Part shown: positions 16,731 to 26,306 of the stretch, in pieces
Layout: each line of letters starts with the position of its first letter
Numbering within the stretch: the first letter of the stretch is position 1
Assembly: GCA_021323265.1 (NCBI GenBank)
Contig: JAJTCO010000001.1
Location: 62,001-126,000, forward strand
Direction of reading: 5' to 3'
From: Pseudoduganella sp.
GTDB taxonomy: Bacteria; Pseudomonadota; Gammaproteobacteria; Burkholderiales; Burkholderiaceae_D
DNA: 64,000 nt
The notes under the pieces: model-generated
What the model saw: only the letters and a program-made list of their open reading frames with translations
Told to the model about the DNA's origin: nothing
The model's database searches: none
Translations under genes and position numbers: made by a program

Positions 16731-17896
16731 TGCGGCGCTCGGGCCCGATTGGCGCGCTGGCCGCGTGCATCCTGGCCGGCGCACTGGCCGCTTGCGCGCT
16801 GGCGCCGGCAAGCGCTCCCGTCATCGTCGCCGGGCAGACGGCGGGCGCCCCGTCCACCGTGAGCGGCTTGCGCTTCATCGGCGAACAGCGCGTGCTGCAC
16901 CAGGCGCAGTTCCGCGGCACCGCGCTGGGTGGCTTTTCCGGGCTGGACTACGACGCGGCGCGCAGCTTGTGGGTGATCGCCACGGACGATCGCTGTACGC
17001 GCAACCCGGCCCGCTTCTATGACGCCCGGCTCGACTTCGATGCGCAAGGCTTCCGCGCGCTGCGCATGCGCGACGTGCACTTCTTCCTGAACCACGACGG
17101 CAGGGATTTCGCCGCCTCCGGGGAGGGCTGCGGACGCGTCGACGTCGAATCGATCCGCATCGACCCGCTCGACGGCAGCATCTGGTACGCCAGTGAAGGC
17201 GACCGCCGCGCCGGTCTCGATCCCTTCATCCGCCACGCCGCCCGCGACGGCACCTGGTTGTCGGAGCTTGCGCTGCCGGAGTACTTCCGCGTGCACCGGG
17301 ACGAGGAGCGCGGTTCGCGCTACAACGCCACCTTCGAGGGTCTGGCATTCGCGCCCGGCGGCGCCAGCCTGTGGGCTTCGCTCGAGTGGCCGCTGTACGC
17401 GGACGGCCCGGTCCCGACGCCGCAGCATGGCGCCCCCGTGCGCATGACCGAATTCGGGCGCGACGGGCAGGTGCTGCGCCAGTTCGCCTATCCGCTGGAC
17501 GCCATTCCCGCCGCGCCGGCGCCGGGCAAGCATGCCGAGAACGGCGTGTCCGAGATCCTGGCCATGGCCGACGGCGAACTGCTGGTGCTTGAGCGCGCCG
17601 CGGTGCAGGGTGCCGACGGCAGCCATGCCAACTACATCCGCCTGTACGCCAGCGATGCCCGCGCCGCGAGCGACGTGAAGGCGCTGCCCGGCCTGGCCGG
17701 CGTGCCGTACACCCCGGCACGCAAGCGCCTGGTGCTTGACTTCAGCACACTTGGCCTGGCGCGCGTCGATAACCTGGAGGCGATGGCCTGGGGGCCGCGC
17801 CTGGCCAACGGGCATGCCACGCTGCTGCTGGCCAGCGACAATAACTATAACCAGGGCCAGGTCAGCCAGTTCCTCCTGTTCGAAGTGCTGCCCTGA
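16730..17896 (+). CDS. esterase-like activity of phytase family lipoprotein
   Basis: A 388-residue exported protein with a lipobox ALAAC (Cys22). The body matches the phytase-like esterase family (PF13449): GGFSGLDYDAARSLWVIATDD, FLNHDGRDF, GCGRVDVESIRIDPLDGSIWY in parts, NATFEGLAFAP, and a terminal LLLASDNNYNQGQVSQFLLF in parts. The fold is a beta-propeller, and the natural substrate is not established. Its ATG overlaps the DUF3422 stop, so both genes are coupled. Confidence 0.88.
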   Translation: MRRSGPIGALAACILAGALAACALAPASAPVIVAGQTAGAPSTVSGLRFIGEQRVLHQAQFRGTALGGFSGLDYDAARSLWVIATDDRCTRNPARFYDARLDFDAQGFRALRMRDVHFFLNHDGRDFAASGEGCGRVDVESIRIDPLDGSIWYASEGDRRAGLDPFIRHAARDGTWLSELALPEYFRVHRDEERGSRYNATFEGLAFAPGGASLWASLEWPLYADGPVPTPQHGAPVRMTEFGRDGQVLRQFAYPLDAIPAAPAPGKHAENGVSEILAMADGELLVLERAAVQGADGSHANYIRLYASDARAASDVKALPGLAGVPYTPARKRLVLDFSTLGLARVDNLEAMAWGPRLANGHATLLLASDNNYNQGQVSQFLLFEVLP

Positions 17897-17900
17897 GGAT

Positions 17901-17919
17901 TATTCCATCAGATGGAATA
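17901..17919. promoter_or_regulatory. perfect inverted repeat upstream of GST gene
   Basis: TATTCCAT-CAG-ATGGAATA is an 8-bp perfect inverted repeat with a 3-base centre. It begins 4 bp after the phytase-like gene stop and about 77 bp before the GST start. There is no T-tract after it, so an operator for a dimeric (for example LysR- or TetR-type) regulator fits better than a terminator. No matching regulator gene is adjacent. Confidence 0.4.
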
Positions 17920-17995
17920 GTCAATTGTTTCTGACGGGGATTCACAACACCGTCGGCATGGATCACACTTTCACCATCATTTGAAAGGAGAACCC

Positions 17996-18607
17996 ATGAA
18001 ACTGTATTACCACCCGATTTCTGGCCACGCCCACCGCGTCCACCTGTTCCTCTCCCTGCTGGGCCTGGACTTCGAGCTGGTCGAAGTGGACCTGCTGAAA
18101 CTCGAGCAGAAAACCGACGCCTTCCTCAAGCTCAATCCCTTCGGCCAGGTGCCGGTGCTGGAGGATGCCGGCGTGGTCGTCGCCGACTCCAACGCCATCC
18201 TGGTCTACCTGGCCGCCCGCTACGGCGACGTGCGCTGGCTGCCGCAAGATCCGGTCGGCGCCGCCAATGTGCAGCGCTGGCTGTCGGTGGCCGCCGGCGA
18301 AATCGCCAGCGGCCCGGCCACGGCGCGCATCATCAACCTGTTCAAGAAGCCGGTCGACCCGGCCGACGCCATCGCGCGCGCCCACCGCATCCTCGGCCTG
18401 ATCGACGGCAGCCTGGCCGGGCGCGAATGGATTGCGGCCGGCTGGCCCACCATTGCCGACGTGGCCCTGTACAGCTATATCGCGCGCGCGCCGGAAGGCA
18501 ATGTGGACCTGGCGCCGTATGCCAACGTGACGGCGTGGCTGGCGCGCGTGGAAGCACTGCCGCGCTTCCAGCCCTTCATCAAATCGCCGGTGGGGCTGGC
18601 AGCATGA
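17996..18607 (+). CDS. glutathione S-transferase family protein
   Basis: A 203-residue GST. The thioredoxin-like N-terminal domain starts [20 protein letters not shown] and has the cis-Pro motif [11 protein letters not shown] and the glutathione-contacting [11 protein letters not shown]. The all-helical C-terminal domain has [11 protein letters not shown] (the N-capping box). The ATG at 17996 is chosen because GAAAGGAG lies 5 bp upstream. It overlaps the next gene by ATGA. It probably conjugates or reduces electrophiles with glutathione. Confidence 0.92.
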   Translation: MKLYYHPISGHAHRVHLFLSLLGLDFELVEVDLLKLEQKTDAFLKLNPFGQVPVLEDAGVVVADSNAILVYLAARYGDVRWLPQDPVGAANVQRWLSVAAGEIASGPATARIINLFKKPVDPADAIARAHRILGLIDGSLAGREWIAAGWPTIADVALYSYIARAPEGNVDLAPYANVTAWLARVEALPRFQPFIKSPVGLAA

Positions 18608-19482
18608 ACGGGCCCTGGCACGCAGGCGAGATCGCGATCCAGCGCACGCTCGGCGTCGAGCAGCGGATGGATGAGATCGGGCGCAAGGTGATCCGCAGCT
18701 TCATGCCGGACCAGCACCGCGACTTTTTCGCCCAGTTGCCCTTCGCCGTGCTGGGCAGCGTCGACCGGGAAGGGCGGCCCTGGGCCACCCTGCGTGCCGG
18801 GGAAGAGGGATTCATGCAGTCGCCGGACCCGCAGCGGCTGCAGCTGCTGCTGCCGCCCGAACCCGGCGACCCGGCGCAGGACGGCCTGCGCGACGGCGCC
18901 GCCGTCGGCCTGCTGGGCATCGAGCTGCACACGCGGCGCCGCAACCGCCTGAACGGCCGCCTGCACGTGCTGGACGGCGAGCGCTACGAGATCGCGGTCG
19001 ACGAATCGTTCGGCAACTGCCCGCAATACATCCACCGGCGCGACTACCGCTTCGAGCGGCTGCCGGGCGAGGCGGCCGGGCTGGCGCCGCGCAGCCTGCC
19101 GCGCCTCGACACGCTGGCGCGCGACCTGATCGGCCGCGCCGGCACCTTCTTCGTCGCGACCTATTCCGGCGACGGCGACGCGATGCGGGTCGACGTGTCG
19201 CACCGCGGCGGCGCGCCCGGTTTCGTCCAGATCGGCAGCGACGGCACGCTGGCCGTGCCCGATTACGAAGGCAACCGCTTCTTCTCCACGCTGGGCAATA
19301 TCCTGTTGAACGGCAAGGCGGGCCTGGTGTTCCCGGACTTCGACAGCGGCGGCTTGCTGCAGCTGAGCGGCACCGCGCGCGTGCTGCTCGACGGACCGCG
19401 GCGCCATTGGGAGTTTGCAGCGCGCGACATCGTATGGCGGGAAGACGCATTGCCGCTCAGATGGGCGCTACGCGCGGAGTAA
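18604..19482 (+). CDS. pyridoxamine 5'-phosphate oxidase family protein
   Basis: A 292-residue flavin-binding split-barrel protein. Two barrel-like halves are visible: [20 protein letters not shown] (residues about 46-65) and [20 protein letters not shown] (about 180-200), and the C-terminal half continues with [20 protein letters not shown]. Such proteins often reduce or bind FMN or heme, and are found beside GSTs. The ATG overlaps the GST stop, so they share one transcript. Enzyme activity cannot be stated. Confidence 0.86.
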   Translation: MNGPWHAGEIAIQRTLGVEQRMDEIGRKVIRSFMPDQHRDFFAQLPFAVLGSVDREGRPWATLRAGEEGFMQSPDPQRLQLLLPPEPGDPAQDGLRDGAAVGLLGIELHTRRRNRLNGRLHVLDGERYEIAVDESFGNCPQYIHRRDYRFERLPGEAAGLAPRSLPRLDTLARDLIGRAGTFFVATYSGDGDAMRVDVSHRGGAPGFVQIGSDGTLAVPDYEGNRFFSTLGNILLNGKAGLVFPDFDSGGLLQLSGTARVLLDGPRRHWEFAARDIVWREDALPLRWALRAE

Positions 19483-19492
19483 CTCTGTTACC

Positions 19493-22400
19493 ATGCCTCG
19501 CATGGACAGGGTTTCTCCCTTTGCGCCGGGCAATACCAGGCTGGATGCATTCGCCGCGGTGTATGAACACAGCCCCTTCCTGGCTTTCATGATGGATGCA
19601 GACGGCAAGCTGCTTGCCGCGAACGCCCATGCGCGGCGCCTGGACGGCATGCTGGGCGGCGGCGGGCAGGCGTTTGCCCTGTTCCGCAGCTGGGCGGCCG
19701 GCGAACTGCGCGACGACGCCATGCCCGAGGCGCGCCGGAGCGGCGTATGGCGCGGCGAGCTGGCCCTGCGCGAGCGGGAAGGCGACGGCGCGCCGGTTTC
19801 GCTGGCGCTGGAATACTATGCCGGCCACGACGGCCAGCCCGAGTGCTTCCGCTGCATCGTCACGCCGCTGCCGGAAGCGGACTCATACGGTTCGCGCCTG
19901 CGCTTCAAGCGCCTGTTCGAACACCACCCACACCCCATGTGGGTGTACGACCTGGAGACGCTGCGCTTCCTGGTCGTCAACCGCGCGGCCACCGAAACGT
20001 ACGGCTATAGCGAAGAGGAATTCCTGGAGATGAGCATCGAGGACATCCGTCCTCCCCAGGAACTGGAACGCCTGCGCGCGGACCTGGCAACCACGCCGAG
20101 CGCCGGCCCGCAGCAGTCGGGGGCCTGGACCCACCGTCGCAAGGACGGGCGCCTGTGCCGGGTCGAGATCTCCTCGCACCCGCTGATGCTGGCCGGGCAC
20201 AAGGCGCGCTTCGTGTTCGCGCACGACGTGACGGAGCGCGAGCGCATCGAGAAGGCGCTGCATGAATCGCAGGAAATGACGCGGCTGGTGGTCGACCACA
20301 TCCCGCACCAGATCTTCTGGAAGGACCTCGACCTGCGCTACCGCGGCTGCAATGAAGTGTTCATGCGCGCAGCCGGGCTGGCCAGCGAAGGCGAGGTGGT
20401 GGGCAAGAGCGACTTCGACTTCCCCTGGTCGCGCAATGCGGAGCGCATCCGCGCCGACGACGCGCGCATCATCGAAAGCGGAGTGCCGCTGCTCAACCGC
20501 GAAGACCACCTGCTGTTTGCCGACGGCAGCGTGCACTGGTTCCTGATCAACAAGCTGCCGCTGCACGACCAGTCCGGCAAGATCATCGGCCTGCTCGGTA
20601 CCATCGAAGACGTCTCCGAGCGCAAGCAGGTCGAGCTGATGCTGCAGCTGCATAACCGGGCGCTGGAGTCGAGCGTCAACGCCATTGCCATCACCGCCAT
20701 CCGCGACGGCAGCGACACCATCGACTATGCCAATCCGGCGCTGGCCGAGTTGACCGGCCATCCGCTGGCCAGCCTGTCCGGGCGCAGCCTGGAAGCCCTG
20801 CTGGCCGACCAGGACGACGCCGCCGCGCGCACGGCGCTGCACGAAGCCATGCACGCGCAAAGCGACGTCCAGCTGATGCTCAAGGGGCGCCACCGCGACG
20901 GCCGCGCCTGGTGGGCGCAGCTGCACGTGGCGCCGGTGGGCGGCAACGGCGGCTGGCACAGCCACCGCGTGTGCGTGCTGACCGACATGACCTCGACCAT
21001 GGACTACCAGGCCCAGCTCGAGCACCAGGCCAACCACGATGCGCTCACCGGCCTGGCCAACCGCAACCTGTGCAGCGACCGCCTGGCGCAGGCCATCGGC
21101 TATGCCCAGCGCTACGGCCACACCCTGTGGGTGGTGTTCCTCGACCTGGACAACTTCAAGCTGGTCAACGACAACATGGGCCATGGCGCGGGCGACGAAC
21201 TGCTGCGCATCGTGGCCGCGCGCCTGCGCGGCTGCGTGCGCGATACGGACACCGTGGCGCGCATGGGCGGCGACGAATTCGTGCTGGTGCTGATGGACGG
21301 CCACGAAGCGACGCCGTCGCAGGCGGTGCTGCGCAAGATCCTCGACAGCATCTCGGCGCCGGTGGTGCTGGCGGGGCAGGAGCACCTGGTCACGTGCAGC
21401 ATGGGCGTCGCGCTGTATCCGGCCGACGCCAGCGATGCGCAACTGCTGATGCGTTATGCCGACATTGCCATGTACCGCGCCAAGGAGGGCGGCCGCAACC
21501 AGGTGCAGTTCTACGAACCGGCCATGCACGCGCGCATCGTGGAGCGCGCCGCCATCGAGAACGAGCTGCGCGGCGCCCTCGGGCGCGGCGAGATGTTCCT
21601 GGTCTACCAGCCCAAGATGAGCGTGGCCAGCGGCGAGATATCGGGGGTGGAAGCGCTGCTGCGCTGGCAGCACCCCACCATGGGACTGATCCCGCCGGGC
21701 CGCTTCATCGGCGTGGCCGAGGAGACCGGCCTGATCGTGGCGCTCGGGCGCTGGGTGATCAACACGGCCTGCGCCCAGAACAAGGCCTGGCAGGACGCCG
21801 GCCTGCCGCCGCTGCGGGTGGCGGTCAACGTCTCGGCGCGCCAGTTCCGCGACAAGGCGCTGGCGGACGAGGTGGTGGAGGCCCTGCGCCGCAGCGGCCT
21901 GCAGGCCCAGTACCTGGAGCTGGAACTGACCGAAAGCATGATGATGCAGAACGCCGACGAGGCGGTGGCCACCGTGCAGCGCCTGAAAAAGGTCGGGGTC
22001 GGGCTGTCGATCGACGACTTCGGCACCGGCTATTCCAGCCTGGCCTACCTCAAGCTGTTCCCCATCGACTACCTGAAGATCGACCAGTCCTTCGTGCGCG
22101 ACATGCTGGGCGATCCGACCGTGGCGGCCATCGTGCGCTCGGTCATCGCGCTGGGCCACAGCCTGGACTTCCGCATCATTGCCGAAGGCGTGGAAACGGA
22201 AGGGCAACTGGCCTACCTGCAGCGCTACCAGTGCGACGAAGCGCAGGGCTTTTATCTGAGCAAACCGCTCATGGCCGCGGACTTTGCCGCCTTGCTGGCG
22301 CAGGAGCACCAACGCCAGCCCGTCCGGCGCGCCGAGGCGGGCCACAACGGCACCTTGCTGCTGCTGGACGACGAGCCGAACGTGCTGTCCTCGCTGGTGC

Positions 22401-22756
22401 GTCTGCTGCGGCGCGACGGCTACCAGATCCTGCTGGCCAACAATGCGCAGGAAGCGTTTTCCCAGTTGGCCACGCACGAGGTCCAGGTGGTGGTCAGCGA
22501 CCAGCGCATGCCGGAAATGAACGGCACCGAGTTCCTCAGCCGCGTGCGCAAGCTCTACCCCGATACGGTCCGCATCATCCTGTCCGGCTACGCCGAACTG
22601 GAGTCCGTGCTGAGCGCCATCAACCGCGGCGAAATCTACCGCTTCTACACCAAGCCCTGGGACGACCAGGCCCTGCGCGAGAGCATCCGCGAAGCCTTCC
22701 GCTATCACGAATTGATGCATGGCGGCAAGGAAACGGACGCCCCGCGCGACAGCTAG
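19493..22756 (+). CDS. PAS-GGDEF-EAL-REC c-di-GMP signalling protein
   Basis: A 1087-residue cytoplasmic protein with no membrane helix seen. Four PAS-like domains fill residues 20-130, 138-255, 262-380 and 385-505. The diguanylate cyclase domain has an intact GGDEF (592-596) with an RxxD product-inhibition site (583-586). The phosphodiesterase domain has EALLR (720-724), ELELTESMMM and DDFGTGYSSLAYL. A receiver domain (about 955-1080, LLLLDDEPNVLSSLVRL, SDQRMPEMNG, TKPW) closes the protein, a rare C-terminal placement. Its receiver resembles those of RpfG-type regulators. Both catalytic domains look active. Start could also be Met at 19502. Confidence 0.93.
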   Translation: MPRMDRVSPFAPGNTRLDAFAAVYEHSPFLAFMMDADGKLLAANAHARRLDGMLGGGGQAFALFRSWAAGELRDDAMPEARRSGVWRGELALREREGDGAPVSLALEYYAGHDGQPECFRCIVTPLPEADSYGSRLRFKRLFEHHPHPMWVYDLETLRFLVVNRAATETYGYSEEEFLEMSIEDIRPPQELERLRADLATTPSAGPQQSGAWTHRRKDGRLCRVEISSHPLMLAGHKARFVFAHDVTERERIEKALHESQEMTRLVVDHIPHQIFWKDLDLRYRGCNEVFMRAAGLASEGEVVGKSDFDFPWSRNAERIRADDARIIESGVPLLNREDHLLFADGSVHWFLINKLPLHDQSGKIIGLLGTIEDVSERKQVELMLQLHNRALESSVNAIAITAIRDGSDTIDYANPALAELTGHPLASLSGRSLEALLADQDDAAARTALHEAMHAQSDVQLMLKGRHRDGRAWWAQLHVAPVGGNGGWHSHRVCVLTDMTSTMDYQAQLEHQANHDALTGLANRNLCSDRLAQAIGYAQRYGHTLWVVFLDLDNFKLVNDNMGHGAGDELLRIVAARLRGCVRDTDTVARMGGDEFVLVLMDGHEATPSQAVLRKILDSISAPVVLAGQEHLVTCSMGVALYPADASDAQLLMRYADIAMYRAKEGGRNQVQFYEPAMHARIVERAAIENELRGALGRGEMFLVYQPKMSVASGEISGVEALLRWQHPTMGLIPPGRFIGVAEETGLIVALGRWVINTACAQNKAWQDAGLPPLRVAVNVSARQFRDKALADEVVEALRRSGLQAQYLELELTESMMMQNADEAVATVQRLKKVGVGLSIDDFGTGYSSLAYLKLFPIDYLKIDQSFVRDMLGDPTVAAIVRSVIALGHSLDFRIIAEGVETEGQLAYLQRYQCDEAQGFYLSKPLMAADFAALLAQEHQRQPVRRAEAGHNGTLLLLDDEPNVLSSLVRLLRRDGYQILLANNAQEAFSQLATHEVQVVVSDQRMPEMNGTEFLSRVRKLYPDTVRIILSGYAELESVLSAINRGEIYRFYTKPWDDQALRESIREAFRYHELMHGGKETDAPRDS

Positions 22757-22854
22757 CCCGCCCCGCGCCGCGCAGCACGCTTACACTTTTTTGCTGCCGT
22801 TCGCTTTAGATTTCTGGCAAGATTTAGCGCAACACAATAAAAACGGGGTTGCTG

Positions 22855-25242
22855 ATGGTGAAACTATGGTTGAAACGCCTGGTATTGGGCGCGCTGGCGC
22901 TGCTCCTGATGGCAGCGCTGGGCCTGTGGTTTTTCCTGCGCGGCAGCCTGGCCCAGCTCGACGGCAAACTCAGCGCTCCCGGCCTGTCCAGCAGCGTGAC
23001 CGTCCTGCGCGACGCGCAGGGCGTCCCATCCATCACCGGCAGCGACCGCAACGACGTGGCCTACGCGACCGGCTTCGTGCACGCGCAAGACCGCTTTTTC
23101 CAGATGGACCTGCTGCGCCGCATGCCGGCCGGCGAACTGGCCGAGCTGTTCGGCGAAAAGGCGCTGGAAACGGACCGCATCCACCGCCTGCACCGTTTCC
23201 GCGCCCGTGCCGCGCGCGCCATCGATGCCATGCCGGCCACCGAGCGCAAGCTGCTCGAGCGCTACACCGCCGGCGTGAACGACGGCTTGAACGCGCTGGG
23301 CAACCGTCCTTTCGAATACGGCCTGGTGGGCGTGGGCCCGCGCGCCTGGGCGCTGGAAGATTCCTTCCTGGTGGCCTGGGCCATGTACATCGACCTGCAG
23401 GTCACCGGCATCGGCCGGGAACTGGCGCGCGGCTGGCTGAAGGAGCATGCCAGCCAGGAGCAGCTGGCCTTCCTGCTGCCCGACGCCACGCAATGGGACG
23501 CCCCGCTCGATGCCGCCAGCCCGGCCGCGCCGGACACGCCGATCCCGGCCCGCGCCCCCGACTGGTGGGGCAAGACCATTGCCAAGGAACCGGCCACGCT
23601 GGCGGCCGCGGCCTTTGTCGATGGCGTGGGCAGCAATAACTGGGCCGTCTCCGGCCAGCGCAGCGGCCATGGCGGCGCCATCGTGTCGGATGACATGCAC
23701 CTGGCGATCAAGCTGCCAGGCACCTGGTACCGCATGCTGCTGCAGATTCCGGGCGCGCACGGCAGCACGCGCCGCATCGTCGGCGTCAGCATTCCGGGCG
23801 TGCCGGCCGTGGTGGCAGGCAGCAACGGCCATGTGGCCTGGGGCTTTACCAACAGCTACGGCGACTACATCGACCTGGTGGAAGTGGGGCAGGACAAGGG
23901 CCGTCCCGGCCAGGTCAAGCTGCCGGGCGGCTGGGAGACGCCGGCCCAGCATGTCGAGACCATCGCCGTCAAGGGCGCGCCGGCCGTCGCCCTGACCGTG
24001 CGCGAAACCTCGCTCGGGCCGATCATGCAGTCCGGCGGCCGCGACTACGCCGTGCACTGGGTGGCACACGAACCGAATGCGGTCAACTTCGCGCTGCGCC
24101 GCATGGAGGAAGTGGACAACGTCGCCGAGGCCCTGGCCCTGGCGCCCAAGGTCGGCATGCCGGCGCAGAACCTGGTGGTGGGCGACAGCAGTGGCAATAT
24201 CGGCTGGACCATCTCCGGCCCGCTGCCGCAGCGCCCGGCCACGCCGGTCGATGCCAGCTACCCGCTGTCGGCCAACGGCAGCACGCGCGGATGGCAGGGC
24301 TTGCTGCCGGCGGCGGCCTATCCGTCGGTGCGCAATCCGGCCGACGGCCAGCTGGTGACGGCCAACAGCCGCCAGTTGCTGGGGGCGGACGCGGCCAAGC
24401 TGGGCGACGGCGGCTTCGACCTGGGCGCGCGCGCCAGCCAGGCGCGCGACGGCCTGGCGGCGCTGGGCGCCAAGACCAGCGAGCAGGGCGTCTATAGTGT
24501 GATGCTGGACGACCGCGCCCTGTTCATCGGCCAGTGGCGCGAGCGGGCGCTGGCCGTGCTGGACGCGCAGGCCGTGCAGGGCAAGGCGCAGCGCGCCGAA
24601 CTGGCGCGCCTGCTCAAGGACAGCTGGAATGGCCGCGCCAGCGCCGACTCGGTCGCTTACCGTGCCAGCCGCGCCTACATGTGGTCCCTGTACGAATTGC
24701 TGTATGGCGGCGCCAACGTGGAGCTGGCCAAGCTGAACAAGGACGCCAATATGCGCGCCGCCTCCAGCCGCTGGCCGGTGGTGCTGGCGCGCCTGCTGGA
24801 CGAACAGCCGGCCGGCTGGCTGCCGCAGGGATATGCCAGCTGGAAAGCGCTGCAACTGGCGGCGCTGGACCGCACCATCGAGCACTTGAGCAAGGATGGC
24901 AAGCCGCTGGCGGCCGCCACCTGGGGGGCGCGCAACACGGCCAGCATCGCCCATCCGATCGCCGGCGCCTTGCCGATGCTGAAGAAGTGGCTGAGCGTAC
25001 CGCCCGACCAGTTGCCGGGCGATAGCAACATGCCGCGCGTGGCCGGCCCCGCCTTTGGCCAGTCCGAGCGCATGACGGTGAGCCCGGGGCGCGAAGAGCA
25101 GGGCTTGTTCAATATGCCGGGCGGCCAGAGCGGCCATCCGCTCTCGCCGTTCTTCCTGGCCGGCCACGCCGACTGGGTGGCCGGCAAGCCCACCCCGCTG
25201 CTGCCGGGGGCGCCCGCCCATAGCCTGACCTTCATCCGCTAG
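22855..25242 (+). CDS. penicillin acylase family protein (Ntn hydrolase)
   Basis: A 795-residue secreted Ntn hydrolase. One N-terminal hydrophobic helix (residues 8-27) anchors or exports it. The alpha chain has YATGFVHAQDRFFQMDLLRRM. The self-cleavage site is at GVGSNNWAVSG with Ser260 as the new N-terminal nucleophile, followed by GAIVSDDMHL and HVAWGFTNSYGDYIDL. These are the motifs of the penicillin G acylase / aculeacin / AHL acylase group. Candidate substrates are beta-lactam side chains, fatty amides or acyl-homoserine lactones. TTG at 22849 is an alternative start; the ribosome site is weak. Confidence 0.92.
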   Translation: MVKLWLKRLVLGALALLLMAALGLWFFLRGSLAQLDGKLSAPGLSSSVTVLRDAQGVPSITGSDRNDVAYATGFVHAQDRFFQMDLLRRMPAGELAELFGEKALETDRIHRLHRFRARAARAIDAMPATERKLLERYTAGVNDGLNALGNRPFEYGLVGVGPRAWALEDSFLVAWAMYIDLQVTGIGRELARGWLKEHASQEQLAFLLPDATQWDAPLDAASPAAPDTPIPARAPDWWGKTIAKEPATLAAAAFVDGVGSNNWAVSGQRSGHGGAIVSDDMHLAIKLPGTWYRMLLQIPGAHGSTRRIVGVSIPGVPAVVAGSNGHVAWGFTNSYGDYIDLVEVGQDKGRPGQVKLPGGWETPAQHVETIAVKGAPAVALTVRETSLGPIMQSGGRDYAVHWVAHEPNAVNFALRRMEEVDNVAEALALAPKVGMPAQNLVVGDSSGNIGWTISGPLPQRPATPVDASYPLSANGSTRGWQGLLPAAAYPSVRNPADGQLVTANSRQLLGADAAKLGDGGFDLGARASQARDGLAALGAKTSEQGVYSVMLDDRALFIGQWRERALAVLDAQAVQGKAQRAELARLLKDSWNGRASADSVAYRASRAYMWSLYELLYGGANVELAKLNKDANMRAASSRWPVVLARLLDEQPAGWLPQGYASWKALQLAALDRTIEHLSKDGKPLAAATWGARNTASIAHPIAGALPMLKKWLSVPPDQLPGDSNMPRVAGPAFGQSERMTVSPGREEQGLFNMPGGQSGHPLSPFFLAGHADWVAGKPTPLLPGAPAHSLTFIR

Positions 25243-25376
25243 CCTGGCTGGCGGCGCACGCCGAAAATGTGCCCGCAATGTGTGACCCTGGTGCACGCCA
25301 AGTGGCTGGGGGCGCGGGTTTGGGTGCATAATGATGATTCAGTTCCTAGCCAGAATACCCAACTGATGAGGCAAGC

Positions 25377-26306
25377 ATGAAGAACGATTTTGCGGCCGCG
25401 ACCAAGGCCACGATGCAGTTCCTGCGCCAGCGCCTGGGCTTCAGGCTGTGGATGGTCACGCGCACGGACGGCAACGAATGGATTGTCCTGTTCGCCGACG
25501 ACAATAGCTATGGCGTCAAGGCGGGCGACGTGTACAGCTGGACGGAATCGCTCTGCTCGCGCATGGTGGAGGGGCAGGGCCCCAACATTGCGCCGGAGGT
25601 GGCGCGCGAGCCAGGCTACGCCAATGCCCCGATCCATGAAAAGATGGCCGTGGGCGCCTATGTCGGCGTGCCGCTGCGGCGCTCCGACGGCACCCTGTTC
25701 GGCACCTTGTGCGGCATCGATCCCGAGCCGCAGCCCGAACGCATCCGCGAAGAGCAGGACATGCTGCTGCTGATGGGGGAGTTGCTCAGCGGCCTGCTGG
25801 AGGCGGAACTGGCCGGGACGGATTCGGTGCGCCAGGCGGAGCGCTCGGATGTGGACAGCACGCGCGACGAGCTGACCGGCCTGTATAACCGCAAGGGCTG
25901 GGACTTGCTGGTGGCGCGCGAGGAAGAACGCTGCCGCCGCTACGGCCATCCGGCCTGCGTCGTGTCGCTCGACCTGGACGACCTCAAGTTCTACAACGAC
26001 ACCCAGGGCTACGCCTCGGGCGACGCGCTGCTGATCCGCTGCAGCAAGGCGCTGAAGGATGTGACGCGCGGCTCGGACGTGGTGGCGCGCATGGGCGGCG
26101 ACGAATTTGCCATGCTGATGGTCGAGTGCGACTATTTCGACGCCCAGGCCATGCTGCTGCGGGTACAGGAAACCCTGGCCGGCTATGACGTGGGCGCGTC
26201 GCTCGGCATGGCCATGCGCAAGCCCGGCATCGACCTGGAGGAAGCGCTTGCCATTGCCGATGCCGAGATGTACCGCGCCAAGCGCTCACGCAAGGTGCTG
26301 AACTAA
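25377..26306 (+). CDS. GAF-GGDEF diguanylate cyclase
   Basis: A 309-residue cytoplasmic signalling protein. A GAF-type sensor domain spans about residues 10-150 (ESLCSRMVEGQG, GAYVGVPLRRSDGTLFGTLCG). The GGDEF domain spans 165-305, with an intact GGDEF after the inhibitory RGSD site. It should make c-di-GMP from two GTP. The last 21 bp overlap the opposing acyltransferase gene. Upstream, GTGCATAAT near 25325 may be part of its promoter. Confidence 0.93.
   Translation: MKNDFAAATKATMQFLRQRLGFRLWMVTRTDGNEWIVLFADDNSYGVKAGDVYSWTESLCSRMVEGQGPNIAPEVAREPGYANAPIHEKMAVGAYVGVPLRRSDGTLFGTLCGIDPEPQPERIREEQDMLLLMGELLSGLLEAELAGTDSVRQAERSDVDSTRDELTGLYNRKGWDLLVAREEERCRRYGHPACVVSLDLDDLKFYNDTQGYASGDALLIRCSKALKDVTRGSDVVARMGGDEFAMLMVECDYFDAQAMLLRVQETLAGYDVGASLGMAMRKPGIDLEEALAIADAEMYRAKRSRKVLN

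Noticed and set aside
19883..22720. 945-codon minus-strand open frame
   Set aside because: It is the mirror of the PAS-GGDEF-EAL-REC gene, rich in His, Gln and Val, and shows no domain motifs.
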